Assembly (NCBI GenBank): GCA_937922105.1
Contig: CAKZVN010000212.1
Span: 1-17,673, forward strand
DNA length: 17,673 nucleotides
Source: an uncultured Litorilinea sp.
GTDB taxonomy: Bacteria > Chloroflexota > Anaerolineae > Caldilineales > Caldilineaceae
Reading direction: 5' to 3'
In this document: piece after piece, positions 1 to 7,381 of the stretch
Numbering within the stretch: position 1 is the stretch's first letter
Layout: each line of letters begins with the position of its first letter
Made by a program: the position numbers and the translations under genes
The notes under the pieces: model-generated
Database searches by the model: none
The model's input: the letters and a program-made list of their open reading frames with translations, nothing else
What the model was told of the DNA's origin: nothing

Positions 1-857
1 GTCAGATCCCCGACGCCGATACCCGGCGACAGATGGAGGAACTGTACGGCGTCAATCAGCCGATCTATATCCAGTATTGGAAGTGGATCACGCGCGCGCT
101 GCGGGGGGATTTCGGTCATTCTTTCGAGTGGCGACGCCCGGTCGCCGAATTGATCGGCGACCGCATGTGGCGCACGATTGCCCTGTCGGTTGCCTCCACA
201 ATCTTTATTTATGCGGTGGCGATCCCCATCGGCATCTTTTCCGCCCTGCGCCAGTATTCCCTGGCGGATTATGTCCTGACGTTCTTAGGCTTCTTGGGGC
301 TATCCATTCCCAATTTCAGCCTGGCGTTGATCTTGCTCTATATCGGGTTCGAGTTCTTCGGCCAAAATGTAGGCGGCCTATTCTCGCCACAATTTGAAAA
401 CGCACCCTGGAGTTGGGCCAAATTTGTTGATCTCTTGAGCCATGTTTGGGTTCCCATCGTCGTCATCGGGACGGCGGGTACGGCAGGGTTGATCCGCGTC
501 ATGCGCGCCAATCTGTTGGACGAGTTGGGCAAGCAATATGTGGTGGCGGCGCGCGCACGTGGCATGCCGCGTCGCCGGATGCTCTGGAAATACCCGGTGC
601 GCGTGGCGCTCAACCCGGTCTTGAGCAGCGCCGCCTTCATCTTGCCCAGCGTCGTTTCGGGCGCGACGATTACCGCCATCGTGCTCAACTTGCCCACGAC
701 TGGGCCGCTTTATTTGCGCTCCCTGCTCAGCCAGGATTTGTATGTCGCGGGCGCGTTCATCCTGCTCTTAAGCAGCCTGACCGTGATCGGAACCTTGATC
801 TCCGATCTCCTCTTGGCCTGGGCCGACCCGCGCATCCGCTTCGGCAGCCGCACCTAA
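1..857 (+). CDS. dppB: Peptide-type ABC transporter permease, DppB/OppB family (5' partial)
   Basis: Inner-membrane subunit that with the next gene product forms the channel of a dipeptide/oligopeptide-class importer. The reading frame is already open at base 3, and the first codons before the ATG at 33 encode family-like sequence, so the true start lies upstream of the window. The usual first membrane helix and the PGDP region are therefore missing. Of 284 visible residues, hydrophobic segments lie at about 57-79, 91-115, 148-168, 205-227 and 249-272. The cytoplasmic EAA loop that docks on the ATPase is at about 173-192 (ELGKQYVVAARARGMPRRR). The protein ends with the usual DPRIRFG. The permease C gene follows after 63 bp. 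The family is certain; the substrate cannot be read from it (peptide, nickel, glutathione and oligosaccharide importers share this fold). The symbol follows family convention. Confidence 0.93.
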   Translation, partial: QIPDADTRRQMEELYGVNQPIYIQYWKWITRALRGDFGHSFEWRRPVAELIGDRMWRTIALSVASTIFIYAVAIPIGIFSALRQYSLADYVLTFLGFLGLSIPNFSLALILLYIGFEFFGQNVGGLFSPQFENAPWSWAKFVDLLSHVWVPIVVIGTAGTAGLIRVMRANLLDELGKQYVVAARARGMPRRRMLWKYPVRVALNPVLSSAAFILPSVVSGATITAIVLNLPTTGPLYLRSLLSQDLYVAGAFILLLSSLTVIGTLISDLLLAWADPRIRFGSRT

Positions 858-862
858 ACAGT

Positions 863-883
863 TTTTTCGAGCCATCCGAAAAA
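863..883 (+). other. A/T-stem hairpin between the two permease genes
   Basis: A perfect 7-bp inverted repeat (TTTTTCG, 7-base spacer AGCCATC, then CGAAAAA) lies just after the permease B stop and 37 bases before the permease C start. It does not look like an intrinsic terminator, because the U-run is on the 5' arm and no U-run follows the 3' arm. It may be an mRNA stability or processing element, or chance. Confidence 0.3.
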
Positions 884-920
884 TCGGGGGACCTTCTCGT
901 AGAGACTTTGAGGAGAAACG

Positions 921-2108
921 ATGCTGGAAGACACATCCAAACTCGGTAGCCGTGCTGCGCCGAAGCCGGCGGATCCGGTGGCGTTGCCGGGCGAGGAGAT
1001 CGCCGACGTCACGGTAGGGAGCAAGGCCGAAGCCTACTATACTGCCTCGCAAACGCGGCTGATTCTCTGGCGGCTACGCAAGCACCGGTTGGCGATGATC
1101 TCGCTGGGCATCGTGATCGCGCTCTATCTGACCGCGATCTTCGCCGAGTTCCTCAGCCCCTATGACTATACGGCACGCAATTCACGCTATCTCTACGCGC
1201 CGCCGCAGTTGATCCGGGTGATCCACAACGGGGAATTGACATGGCCCTTCGTCTACGGCTATACCATGACGCGCGACCCCAGGACGTTGTTGGAAATCTA
1301 CGAGACCAATTACAACGACCCCAATTACCTGGTCTTTTTGCCCAAAGTCGAGCCGTATAAGCTGTGGGGGCTGGTTACCCTGGAGCGACGTTTGTTCGGC
1401 GTGGAAGGCGACGCCACCCTCTTCCTCCTGGGCAGCGACAGTCTGGGGCGTGACTTGCTCTCGCGAATCCTTTACGGCACGCGCATCTCGCTCTCCATCG
1501 GGTTGGTGGGGGTCGCGCTGAGTTTGGTGATCGGCATCGCGCTGGGCGGCATCTCCGGCTACTATGGTGGCGTGCCCGACATCATCATCCAGCGTGCAAT
1601 CGAAATTTTGCGCGCCTTCCCGGACATTCCCCTGTGGATGGGAATCGCTGCCGCCTTGCCGCCCAACTGGCCCATCCTGCGCGTCTATTTCGCCATTTCC
1701 ATCATTCTTGCCTTGTTGGGCTGGACCGATATCGCGCGGGTCGTGCGCGGCAAAATTTTGTCGTTGCGTGAGCAGGATTTTGCGATGGCGGCGCGGCTCG
1801 CCGGCGTCAAGGAACATCGCATTATCAGCCACCATCTGCTGCCGTCTTTCACCAGCCACTTGATCGTGGTGATCACCCTGAGCATCCCCGCGATGATCTT
1901 GGGGGAGACGGTGTTGAGCTTTCTGGGGCTAGGGTTGCGCCCGCCGGTTTCCAGTTGGGGCGTTTTGCTTCAAGACGCCCAGAATGTGCGCACCATCGCC
2001 AGCTATCCGTGGCTGCTCATTCCCATTTTCTTCGTCGTGATCACGGTCTTGGCTTTCAATTTCTTTGGCGACGGGCTGCGCGACGCCGCCGACCCGTATA
2101 GCAACTAG
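921..2108 (+). CDS. dppC: Peptide-type ABC transporter permease, DppC/OppC family, long-loop form
   Basis: Second membrane subunit of the importer, 395 residues. A cytoplasmic N-terminus of about 55 residues leads into helix 1 (about 57-77, OppC_N-type region). An extracytoplasmic stretch of about 90 residues follows, then the family hallmark LGSDSLGRDLLSR at 170-182, further helices at about 187-212, 253-268, 310-335 and 362-382, and the EAA loop at 282-300 (LREQDFAMAARLAGVKEHR). The ending GDGLRDAADP is standard. A clear Shine-Dalgarno (gaggag, 910-915) precedes the ATG at 921. E. coli DppC is about 300 residues; the extra length is the N-terminal arm and the loop between helix 1 and LGSD, a form common in importers of thermophiles and Chloroflexota. 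The ATPase gene starts 11 bp after the stop, so all four transporter genes look co-transcribed. Confidence 0.95.
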   Translation: MLEDTSKLGSRAAPKPADPVALPGEEIADVTVGSKAEAYYTASQTRLILWRLRKHRLAMISLGIVIALYLTAIFAEFLSPYDYTARNSRYLYAPPQLIRVIHNGELTWPFVYGYTMTRDPRTLLEIYETNYNDPNYLVFLPKVEPYKLWGLVTLERRLFGVEGDATLFLLGSDSLGRDLLSRILYGTRISLSIGLVGVALSLVIGIALGGISGYYGGVPDIIIQRAIEILRAFPDIPLWMGIAAALPPNWPILRVYFAISIILALLGWTDIARVVRGKILSLREQDFAMAARLAGVKEHRIISHHLLPSFTSHLIVVITLSIPAMILGETVLSFLGLGLRPPVSSWGVLLQDAQNVRTIASYPWLLIPIFFVVITVLAFNFFGDGLRDAADPYSN

Positions 2109-2119
2109 GCAGGAAGCGC

Positions 2120-3145
2120 ATGGAGAATATCCTTGAGGTCAAGGGGCTGAAAACCCATTTTCGCTTCGACGAAGGCATCGTGCGCGCCGTGGACGGCGTG
2201 GATTTCCGCATTCGGCCCCAGGGCACGTTGGGCATCGTCGGCGAGAGCGGCTGCGGCAAGAGCATTACCGCCATGTCCATCATGCGCCTTCTGCCGCGTT
2301 CGGCTAAAATCGTGGACGGACAGATGCTCTTTCGCTATCCCGACAGCCGCAACATCGAGCAGATCGTGGACTTGGCCCAGGTAGACGAAGATGGGCGCAC
2401 CATGCTCGAAATCCGCGGCAACCGCATCGCCATGATCTTCCAGGAGCCGATGACTGCGCTCAGCCCGGTGCATACCATCGGCGAACAGCTGGTGGAGGCT
2501 ATCCGGCTGCATCAAGATTTATCCAAGCGCGAGGCGCGCAATCTGGGCATCGAAATGCTGCGTAAGGTGGGCATCCCGCGCGCCGAACAGCGCATTGACG
2601 ACTACTCGTTTCAATTGAGCGGCGGCTTGCGCCAGCGCGCCATGATCGCGATTGCGCTTTGCAACCGGCCCTTGCTGCTGATCGCCGATGAGCCGACCAC
2701 CGCGCTGGATGTGACCATCCAGGCCCAAATCCTGCGCCTGATCCGGGAGTTGCAAGAGGAATATGCGATGGCGGTCATGATCATCACCCACAATTTGGGC
2801 GTCATCGCGCGGATGGCTGACGAAGTGGCGGTGATGTATCGCGGCCGCGTGGTGGAGTTCGCCGACGTGGACAGCATCTTCCACGCGCCAAAGCACCCTT
2901 ACACCAAAGCGTTGTTGCGCTCCATCCCCAAGGTGGATGCCCCACGCACGGCCCGCCTGCTTTCGATTCGCGGCACTGTGCCGGAGCCGTTTGCCGTTGT
3001 ACCGGGGTGTCCCTTCCATCCGCGCTGCGACGTGGCGGTGGCGGGGTTATGCAATTCGGGCGAGCCGCCTGCGCTGTTGCCTGTGAGGAACGGACACGCA
3101 GTCGCCTGTGTCCTGGAAACCGAGGAGAGCCGCCGCTATGCTTAA
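2120..3145 (+). CDS. dppD: Peptide-type ABC transporter ATPase, DppD/OppD family
   Basis: Cytoplasmic ATPase that powers the importer, 341 residues, normal length for the family. Walker A GESGCGKS is at 41-48, the Q-loop FQEP at 107-110, the signature LSGGLRQR at 166-173 (the usual form is LSGGMRQR), Walker B LLIADEP at 186-192 with the D-loop ALD, and the H-loop histidine at 224 (THNLG). Between Walker A and the Q-loop, residues about 66-98 form a slightly longer acidic segment than in E. coli DppD. The C-terminal oligo_HPY region has KHPYTKALL at 258-266 and four cysteines at about 297, 303, 311 and 330 (CPFHPRC plus two). In solved relatives these bind a [4Fe-4S] cluster, so one is likely here. 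The Shine-Dalgarno is aggaag at 2111-2116. The next gene overlaps its end by 8 bp, which suggests translational coupling. Confidence 0.95.
   Translation: MENILEVKGLKTHFRFDEGIVRAVDGVDFRIRPQGTLGIVGESGCGKSITAMSIMRLLPRSAKIVDGQMLFRYPDSRNIEQIVDLAQVDEDGRTMLEIRGNRIAMIFQEPMTALSPVHTIGEQLVEAIRLHQDLSKREARNLGIEMLRKVGIPRAEQRIDDYSFQLSGGLRQRAMIAIALCNRPLLLIADEPTTALDVTIQAQILRLIRELQEEYAMAVMIITHNLGVIARMADEVAVMYRGRVVEFADVDSIFHAPKHPYTKALLRSIPKVDAPRTARLLSIRGTVPEPFAVVPGCPFHPRCDVAVAGLCNSGEPPALLPVRNGHAVACVLETEESRRYA
3122..3129 (+). promoter_or_regulatory. Ribosome binding site deciding the second ATPase start
   Basis: GAGGAGAG lies 8 to 10 bases before the ATG at 3138, inside the end of the preceding ATPase gene. The upstream in-frame GTG at 3108 has no such site at a workable distance, so translation most likely starts at 3138. 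Confidence 0.7.
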
Positions 3146-4172
3146 CCACACCACCGGACAAGCGGAAGCGCCGATTTTGGTCGAAGTCAAAGGCTTAAAG
3201 AAATACTTTCCCATACGGTCGGGGTTGCTGCGGCGGCAAATTGCAGTGCGTAAGGCGGTAGATGACGTGAATTTCAGCATCCGCCAGGGCGAGGTGCTGG
3301 GCTTGGTAGGCGAGAGCGGTTGCGGCAAGACCACCACCGGTCTCTGTGTGCTGCGCGGGCTGGAACCGACCGGCGGCAGCGTCACCATGCATGTAGACGG
3401 CAATGCCGTGGATTTAATGCAGTTGAACCGGGAGCGGCTCCGCACCTTTCGGCGCCATGCCCAGATGATCTTCCAAGACCCCTTCGCCTCCCTCAACCCG
3501 CGCATGACGGTTTTCGACACCGTGACCGAGCCGCTGCGCGCCCATGGCGTCACCGACCGCGACACGCTGCAAGCACGGGCGCTGGAGTTGATGGAATTGG
3601 TGGGCCTGGCGCCCCATTACCTGCGCCGCTATCCCCATGCCTTTAGCGGCGGTCAACGCCAGCGCATCGGCATCGCACGCGCGCTGGCGCTCAACCCCAA
3701 GCTGATCGTCGCCGACGAGCCGGTCTCCGCGCTGGATGTCTCGGTGCAGGCACAGATCATCAATCTGCTCAAGGATTTACAGGAGCAGCTGAACATCGCG
3801 TTCTTGTTCATCTCCCACGACTTGGGTGTGGTCAAGCATACCTGCAACCGCATCGCGGTCATGTATGCGGGCAAGATCGTCGAGGAAGCACCCACCGACG
3901 AACTCTATGCCGCCCCCAAACACCCCTATACCGAGGCCTTGCTCTCGTCGGTGCCGCGGCCCGATCCGCGCCATCGCGAGAACGAGATCATCCTTAGCGG
4001 CGAAGTGCCCGACCCGGCCCATCTGCCGGGCGGCTGTCCGTTCCACCCCCGTTGTCTCTATGTGGAAGAACGCTGTAAGCACGAAACACCCGCGCTGACG
4101 CCCATCGGCCCCAACCGGCGCGTCGCCTGTCTGCGCGCCGAGGAACTCTCCCTACGCGGGATGAGCACTTAA
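3138..4172 (+). CDS. dppF: Peptide-type ABC transporter ATPase, DppF/OppF family
   Basis: Second ATPase of the importer, pairing with the preceding one to form the nucleotide-binding dimer; 344 residues from the ATG at 3138. A GTG at 3108 is in frame but lacks a ribosome site and would add ten unconserved residues. Walker A GESGCGKT is at 58-65, the Q-loop FQDPFASLNPR at 112-122 (typical of OppF), the signature FSGGQRQR at 169-176, Walker B LIVADEPVSALD at 189-200 and the H-loop histidine at 227 (SHDLG). The oligo_HPY tail has KHPYTEALL and the four-cysteine pattern C300, C306, C313, C331. The early segment KKYFPIRSGLLRR is diagnostic of the F-type ATPase. It is the last transporter gene; a 131-bp gap with no obvious terminator separates it from the enzyme genes. 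Confidence 0.95.
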   Translation: MLNHTTGQAEAPILVEVKGLKKYFPIRSGLLRRQIAVRKAVDDVNFSIRQGEVLGLVGESGCGKTTTGLCVLRGLEPTGGSVTMHVDGNAVDLMQLNRERLRTFRRHAQMIFQDPFASLNPRMTVFDTVTEPLRAHGVTDRDTLQARALELMELVGLAPHYLRRYPHAFSGGQRQRIGIARALALNPKLIVADEPVSALDVSVQAQIINLLKDLQEQLNIAFLFISHDLGVVKHTCNRIAVMYAGKIVEEAPTDELYAAPKHPYTEALLSSVPRPDPRHRENEIILSGEVPDPAHLPGGCPFHPRCLYVEERCKHETPALTPIGPNRRVACLRAEELSLRGMST

Positions 4173-4303
4173 CTTCCGGACTGTTTAGAGGCACGCAACG
4201 TCCGCACGGGAGATTCTCTGCCTGTGTCCATGACCTGGCATCATGCGCCCGGTCTCCCCCGCAACAACGTCCTTTCTTCACCATTCGGCAAGGAAAGATC
4301 GTC

Positions 4304-5566
4304 ATGACGACTGCGACTCAATCTCTTTTGGCGCTACAGGGTGGTGCGCGACTGCGCACCGCTCCGTTCCCTCCGCGCGGCAACATGGGCGAGGAAGAGA
4401 AAGCCGCGCTGATAGCCCTATTGGACGATGCCATCGCCACAGGGGTCGCGCCGGGCTATAACGGCGCGGAGGAGACCGCCTACTGCGCCGAGTTCGCCGA
4501 CTACATGGGCGGCGGTTATGTGGATGCCGTCAATTCGGGCACATCCGCGCTCTATGTGGCACTCAAGGCGCTGCAATTGCCGCCCTTTAGCGAGGTGATC
4601 GTCGCCGCGGTCACCGACCCCGGCGGCATGATGCCTATCCCGCTGCTCAACTTGATCCCGGTGGTGGCGGATACTGCGCCCGGCTCCTATAACACCGGCG
4701 CAGATCAGATCGCGCCGCTGATCTCGCCCTTGACCAGCGCAATTGTGGTGGCGCATATCGGGGGCGAACCGGCGGACATGGACGCGATCATGGCATTGGC
4801 GCGGCAACACAACTTACCTGTGATCGAAGACTGCGCCCAGGCCCACGGCGCAACGCTGCACGGGCAGTTGGTGGGGACTTTCGGCACCATCGGCATCTTT
4901 TCCACCATGTCGGGCAAGCACCACTGTTCCGGCAGCCAGGGTGGGCTGGTCTTCACGCGTGACGAAGCGCTCTATCACGAGATTCGTCGCGCCTCGGATC
5001 GGGGCAAACCCTTCTTTCTGCCGCCGGGCGCAACCAATCCCAGCGCGTCGCTCAACCTCAACCTCAATGACATGGCGGCGGCGGTGGGCCGCGTGCAATT
5101 GCGTAAACTGCCGGCAATCATCGCGCGGCGGCAGGCGGTGGTCGGACAGCTAGGTGAGGGCATCAGCGACCTGGCAACCGTCTCGCTGCCGCCGCTGCTT
5201 CCCGGCGCAGGCGCGGTCTACTGGTTCCTGCGCTTGCGCTTCCACCCGGAGCGCGCCGACTGCGACAAGGCGACCTACTGCCAGGCGCTGAGCGCCGAAG
5301 GGTTGCCCATCAATCCCAGCTATCGCGCCGCGCTGCCGCATACGCAGACGTGGTTTACGGAGCGCCGGGTCTTTGGTCGTCCCGGCTACCCGTGGACCAG
5401 CCCCGACTACAAGGGCGATCCGAACCGGCACTTCCCGTGCCCCAACGCCCACGCAGTGATGGAGAACCACTTCAATCTGCACATCCACGAAAACTGGTCG
5501 CCTGCGGATATAGACGACGCCATCGCCATCTTTCACCGCGTAGACGCGGCCTATCGCCGGGACTAA
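4304..5566 (+). CDS. DegT/DnrJ/EryC1/StrS-family PLP aminotransferase (first copy)
   Basis: Fold-type I, vitamin B6-dependent enzyme of the family that transaminates keto-sugars and keto-cyclitols; 420 residues. The cofactor phosphate loop is SGTSAL at 78-83. The PLP-ring aspartate is D176 in IEDCAQAHG (174-182), and the Schiff-base lysine is K205 in STMSGKHH, followed by SGSQGGLVF. Conserved LNLNDMAAAVGRVQL at 252-266 is the usual family segment contacting the active site. Where most members have a PPFTF-like stretch after the phosphate loop, this one has VTDPGGMMPIP (103-113), so it belongs to a divergent subgroup. A strong Shine-Dalgarno (aaggaaag, 4290-4297) sits 6 bases before the ATG. 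It could instead be a PLP-dependent dehydratase or sensor-like paralogue, but the catalytic lysine is intact. The actual substrate is unknown. Confidence 0.88.
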   Translation: MTTATQSLLALQGGARLRTAPFPPRGNMGEEEKAALIALLDDAIATGVAPGYNGAEETAYCAEFADYMGGGYVDAVNSGTSALYVALKALQLPPFSEVIVAAVTDPGGMMPIPLLNLIPVVADTAPGSYNTGADQIAPLISPLTSAIVVAHIGGEPADMDAIMALARQHNLPVIEDCAQAHGATLHGQLVGTFGTIGIFSTMSGKHHCSGSQGGLVFTRDEALYHEIRRASDRGKPFFLPPGATNPSASLNLNLNDMAAAVGRVQLRKLPAIIARRQAVVGQLGEGISDLATVSLPPLLPGAGAVYWFLRLRFHPERADCDKATYCQALSAEGLPINPSYRAALPHTQTWFTERRVFGRPGYPWTSPDYKGDPNRHFPCPNAHAVMENHFNLHIHENWSPADIDDAIAIFHRVDAAYRRD

Positions 5567-5616
5567 ATTTCCCCACAAATGGATCCCACCCCCAGCAGAA
5601 AGTCGAGAAAGCCAAC

Positions 5617-6486
5617 ATGCGGATTATCGACGCGCACAACCACCCGGACTGGCACAAGCACGACTTGGCGAAGTTCCTGGCGAACATGGCGCAGTACAAC
5701 ATTGAAAAAACCTGGCTGCTGTCGTGGGAAGCGCCACCGAACGAGTATGATCCACACTACAATCATGTGTCGCTGATCGGCGAGCACGGCTACCCCATCC
5801 CCTTCTCGCGCTGTCTGGCGTATAAGCAGGCCGCGCCGGACAAATTCGTGCTCTGTTATGCGCCCGATCCGCGACGTCCCGACGCCATTGACCAGTTGGA
5901 CGCGGCTGTCGAGATTTACGGCGTCAAAGTTTACGGCGAAATCAAGTTGCGCATGATGTACGACGACCTGGACGCGCTGCGGATGTTTCGCTTCTGCGGC
6001 GAGAGAGGACTACCTGTTGTGGTGCACCTGGATTATGAGTTCGACACCGGGCGCAAGTATCCGCGCCCCAACTGGTGGTACGGCGGCGGTATCGAACCCT
6101 TCGAGCGGGCTGTGCGTGCCTGCCCGGAGACAATCTTTATCGGTCATGCGCCCGCATTTTGGGGTCACATCTCCGGTGACGACGAAGCGACCAAGACGCC
6201 CTATCCTACCGGTCCGGTGTTGCCGGGCGGTAAAGTGCCGCAGATGTTCCGTGATTACCCCAACCTAATGGCAGACCTATCGGCGGGGTCAGCCTATACC
6301 GCGCTCACGCGCGACCTGGAATTCACCAAAGATTTCCTGCTCGAGTTTCAAGACCGGCTGCTCTATGGTCGCGACTACTTCGACAACCGAATGCAAGAGT
6401 TGCTCAACAGCCTGGGCTTGCCTGAGGAAGTATTGGCGAAACTCTATGCGGGCAATGCGTTGCGGCTTGTCCCGGACGAAACATAA
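5617..6486 (+). CDS. Metal-dependent amidohydrolase (amidohydrolase-2 family)
   Basis: TIM-barrel metalloenzyme, 289 residues. The family includes hydrolases and metal-dependent decarboxylases such as ACMSD and gamma-resorcylate decarboxylase. The metal site can be read directly: H7 and H9 in DAHNHP, H137 in VVVHLD, H177 in FIGHAP and D253 in YGRDYFD. The end AGNALRLV is the standard family close. A tryptophan- and proline-rich segment at about 144-205 (including RPNWWYGGG) likely shapes the active-site lid. The frame is open further upstream inside the preceding gene, but homology-like sequence begins at the ATG at 5617, preceded by a weak purine-rich site (gagaaag). It lies 50 bp after the first DegT gene and 76 bp before the D-aminopeptidase gene. 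No signal peptide is seen, so it is cytoplasmic. Hydrolase versus decarboxylase cannot be decided from the sequence. Confidence 0.85.
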   Translation: MRIIDAHNHPDWHKHDLAKFLANMAQYNIEKTWLLSWEAPPNEYDPHYNHVSLIGEHGYPIPFSRCLAYKQAAPDKFVLCYAPDPRRPDAIDQLDAAVEIYGVKVYGEIKLRMMYDDLDALRMFRFCGERGLPVVVHLDYEFDTGRKYPRPNWWYGGGIEPFERAVRACPETIFIGHAPAFWGHISGDDEATKTPYPTGPVLPGGKVPQMFRDYPNLMADLSAGSAYTALTRDLEFTKDFLLEFQDRLLYGRDYFDNRMQELLNSLGLPEEVLAKLYAGNALRLVPDET

Positions 6487-6562
6487 ATCAGCAGGGAATC
6501 GCAGCCGGCGAATGTTCCTATCTCCTACTTCCTGTCGTTGATTGCCAAGAGAGGCGGCACAT

Positions 6563-7357
6563 ATGAAGGTCTTCATGGTCACAGATATGGAAGGCGTGGC
6601 AGGAGTCGTCTCCTTTACCCAACAGTCCTATCCTGACGGCAAGTATTACGAACAGGCCAAACTGCTGGAGACCGCCGAGGTCAACGCGGCGGTGGAAGGA
6701 CTGCTGGACGCAGGTGTGACGGATATTCTGGTCTGGGACGGGCACGGCGCGGGCGGCATCCACTTCGAGACCCTGCACCCCGCGGCCAAACTGTTGCACG
6801 GGCGACCGTCGCCGCCCTGGTCGCGGCTCAACGAGGTGATTGCGCGCTACGACGTCGTGGTTATGGTAGGCCAACACGCCATGGCGGGCGTCATGACCGG
6901 CAACCAAAACCACACCCAAAACAGCCAGACCATTGACTATTACAAGCTCAACGGGCGGTTGATCGGTGAGATCGGGCAAATCGCGCTCTACTTCGGCGCG
7001 TTCGGGTTACCGCTCATCTTCCTCAGCGGCGAACTGGACGCCTGTCGTGAGGCCGAGGCGCTGGTTACCGGCATCACCACGGTGGCGGTCAAGGAAGGGC
7101 TGGGCCGCGGATCGGCTATCTCGCTCTCGGCCCCGGAGGCGCGGCGGCTTATCCGCGCAGGAATACGCGCCGCGGTCGAGAAGCAGCGCCGCGACCCCAT
7201 CCCCCCGCTGGTTTGGCCCGGCCCCTATGTGCTGGAGAAGCGCTTTTTCCACACCGACAGCGCAGACACAGCCGCCAACCAACCCGGCGTCGAGCGGGTG
7301 GACAGCCAGACCGTGCGCCTGCACGGGAACGACGTGCGCGACGTGATCTATCGTTAA
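6563..7357 (+). CDS. M55-family D-aminopeptidase (DppA type)
   Basis: Zinc peptidase of family M55, which releases N-terminal D-amino acids from short peptides; the type member is Bacillus subtilis DppA, encoded with a dipeptide permease. The protein is 264 residues, close to the usual length. The N-terminus MKVFMVTDMEGVAGVV is the family hallmark. Metal ligands match the DppA pattern: D8 and E10 (TDMEG), H61 (DGHGAGG), H105 (VGQHAM) and E136 (IGEIGQ). H117 in NQNHTQN sits where the active-site histidine is expected. The start was set at the ATG at 6563, because the upstream GTG/ATG-frame extension (from 6542) adds seven residues ahead of the conserved start. The purine-rich site agagagg is at 6549-6555. 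The nearby ABC importer fits uptake and cytoplasmic cleavage of D-amino-acid peptides, as in the B. subtilis operon. Confidence 0.93.
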   Translation: MKVFMVTDMEGVAGVVSFTQQSYPDGKYYEQAKLLETAEVNAAVEGLLDAGVTDILVWDGHGAGGIHFETLHPAAKLLHGRPSPPWSRLNEVIARYDVVVMVGQHAMAGVMTGNQNHTQNSQTIDYYKLNGRLIGEIGQIALYFGAFGLPLIFLSGELDACREAEALVTGITTVAVKEGLGRGSAISLSAPEARRLIRAGIRAAVEKQRRDPIPPLVWPGPYVLEKRFFHTDSADTAANQPGVERVDSQTVRLHGNDVRDVIYR

Positions 7358-7381
7358 TCCCAACCACCATGAGGAAATCCT

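Noticed and set aside
1182..1859. A 225-codon open frame on the minus strand opposite permease C
   Set aside because: It is very rich in Q, D, R and H, as antisense frames of membrane genes in GC-rich DNA are, and the plus-strand gene is unambiguous.
3108..3137. An upstream GTG start for the second ATPase
   Set aside because: It has no ribosome site at a suitable distance, adds unconserved residues and enlarges the overlap with the previous gene; the ATG at 3138 has a good site.
4173..4303. A terminator or promoter in the 131-bp gap after the transporter genes
   Set aside because: Only a 9-base palindrome (GAGATTCTC) and a weak repeat of CAACGTCC were seen; there is no GC stem with a U-run and no convincing -35/-10 pair.
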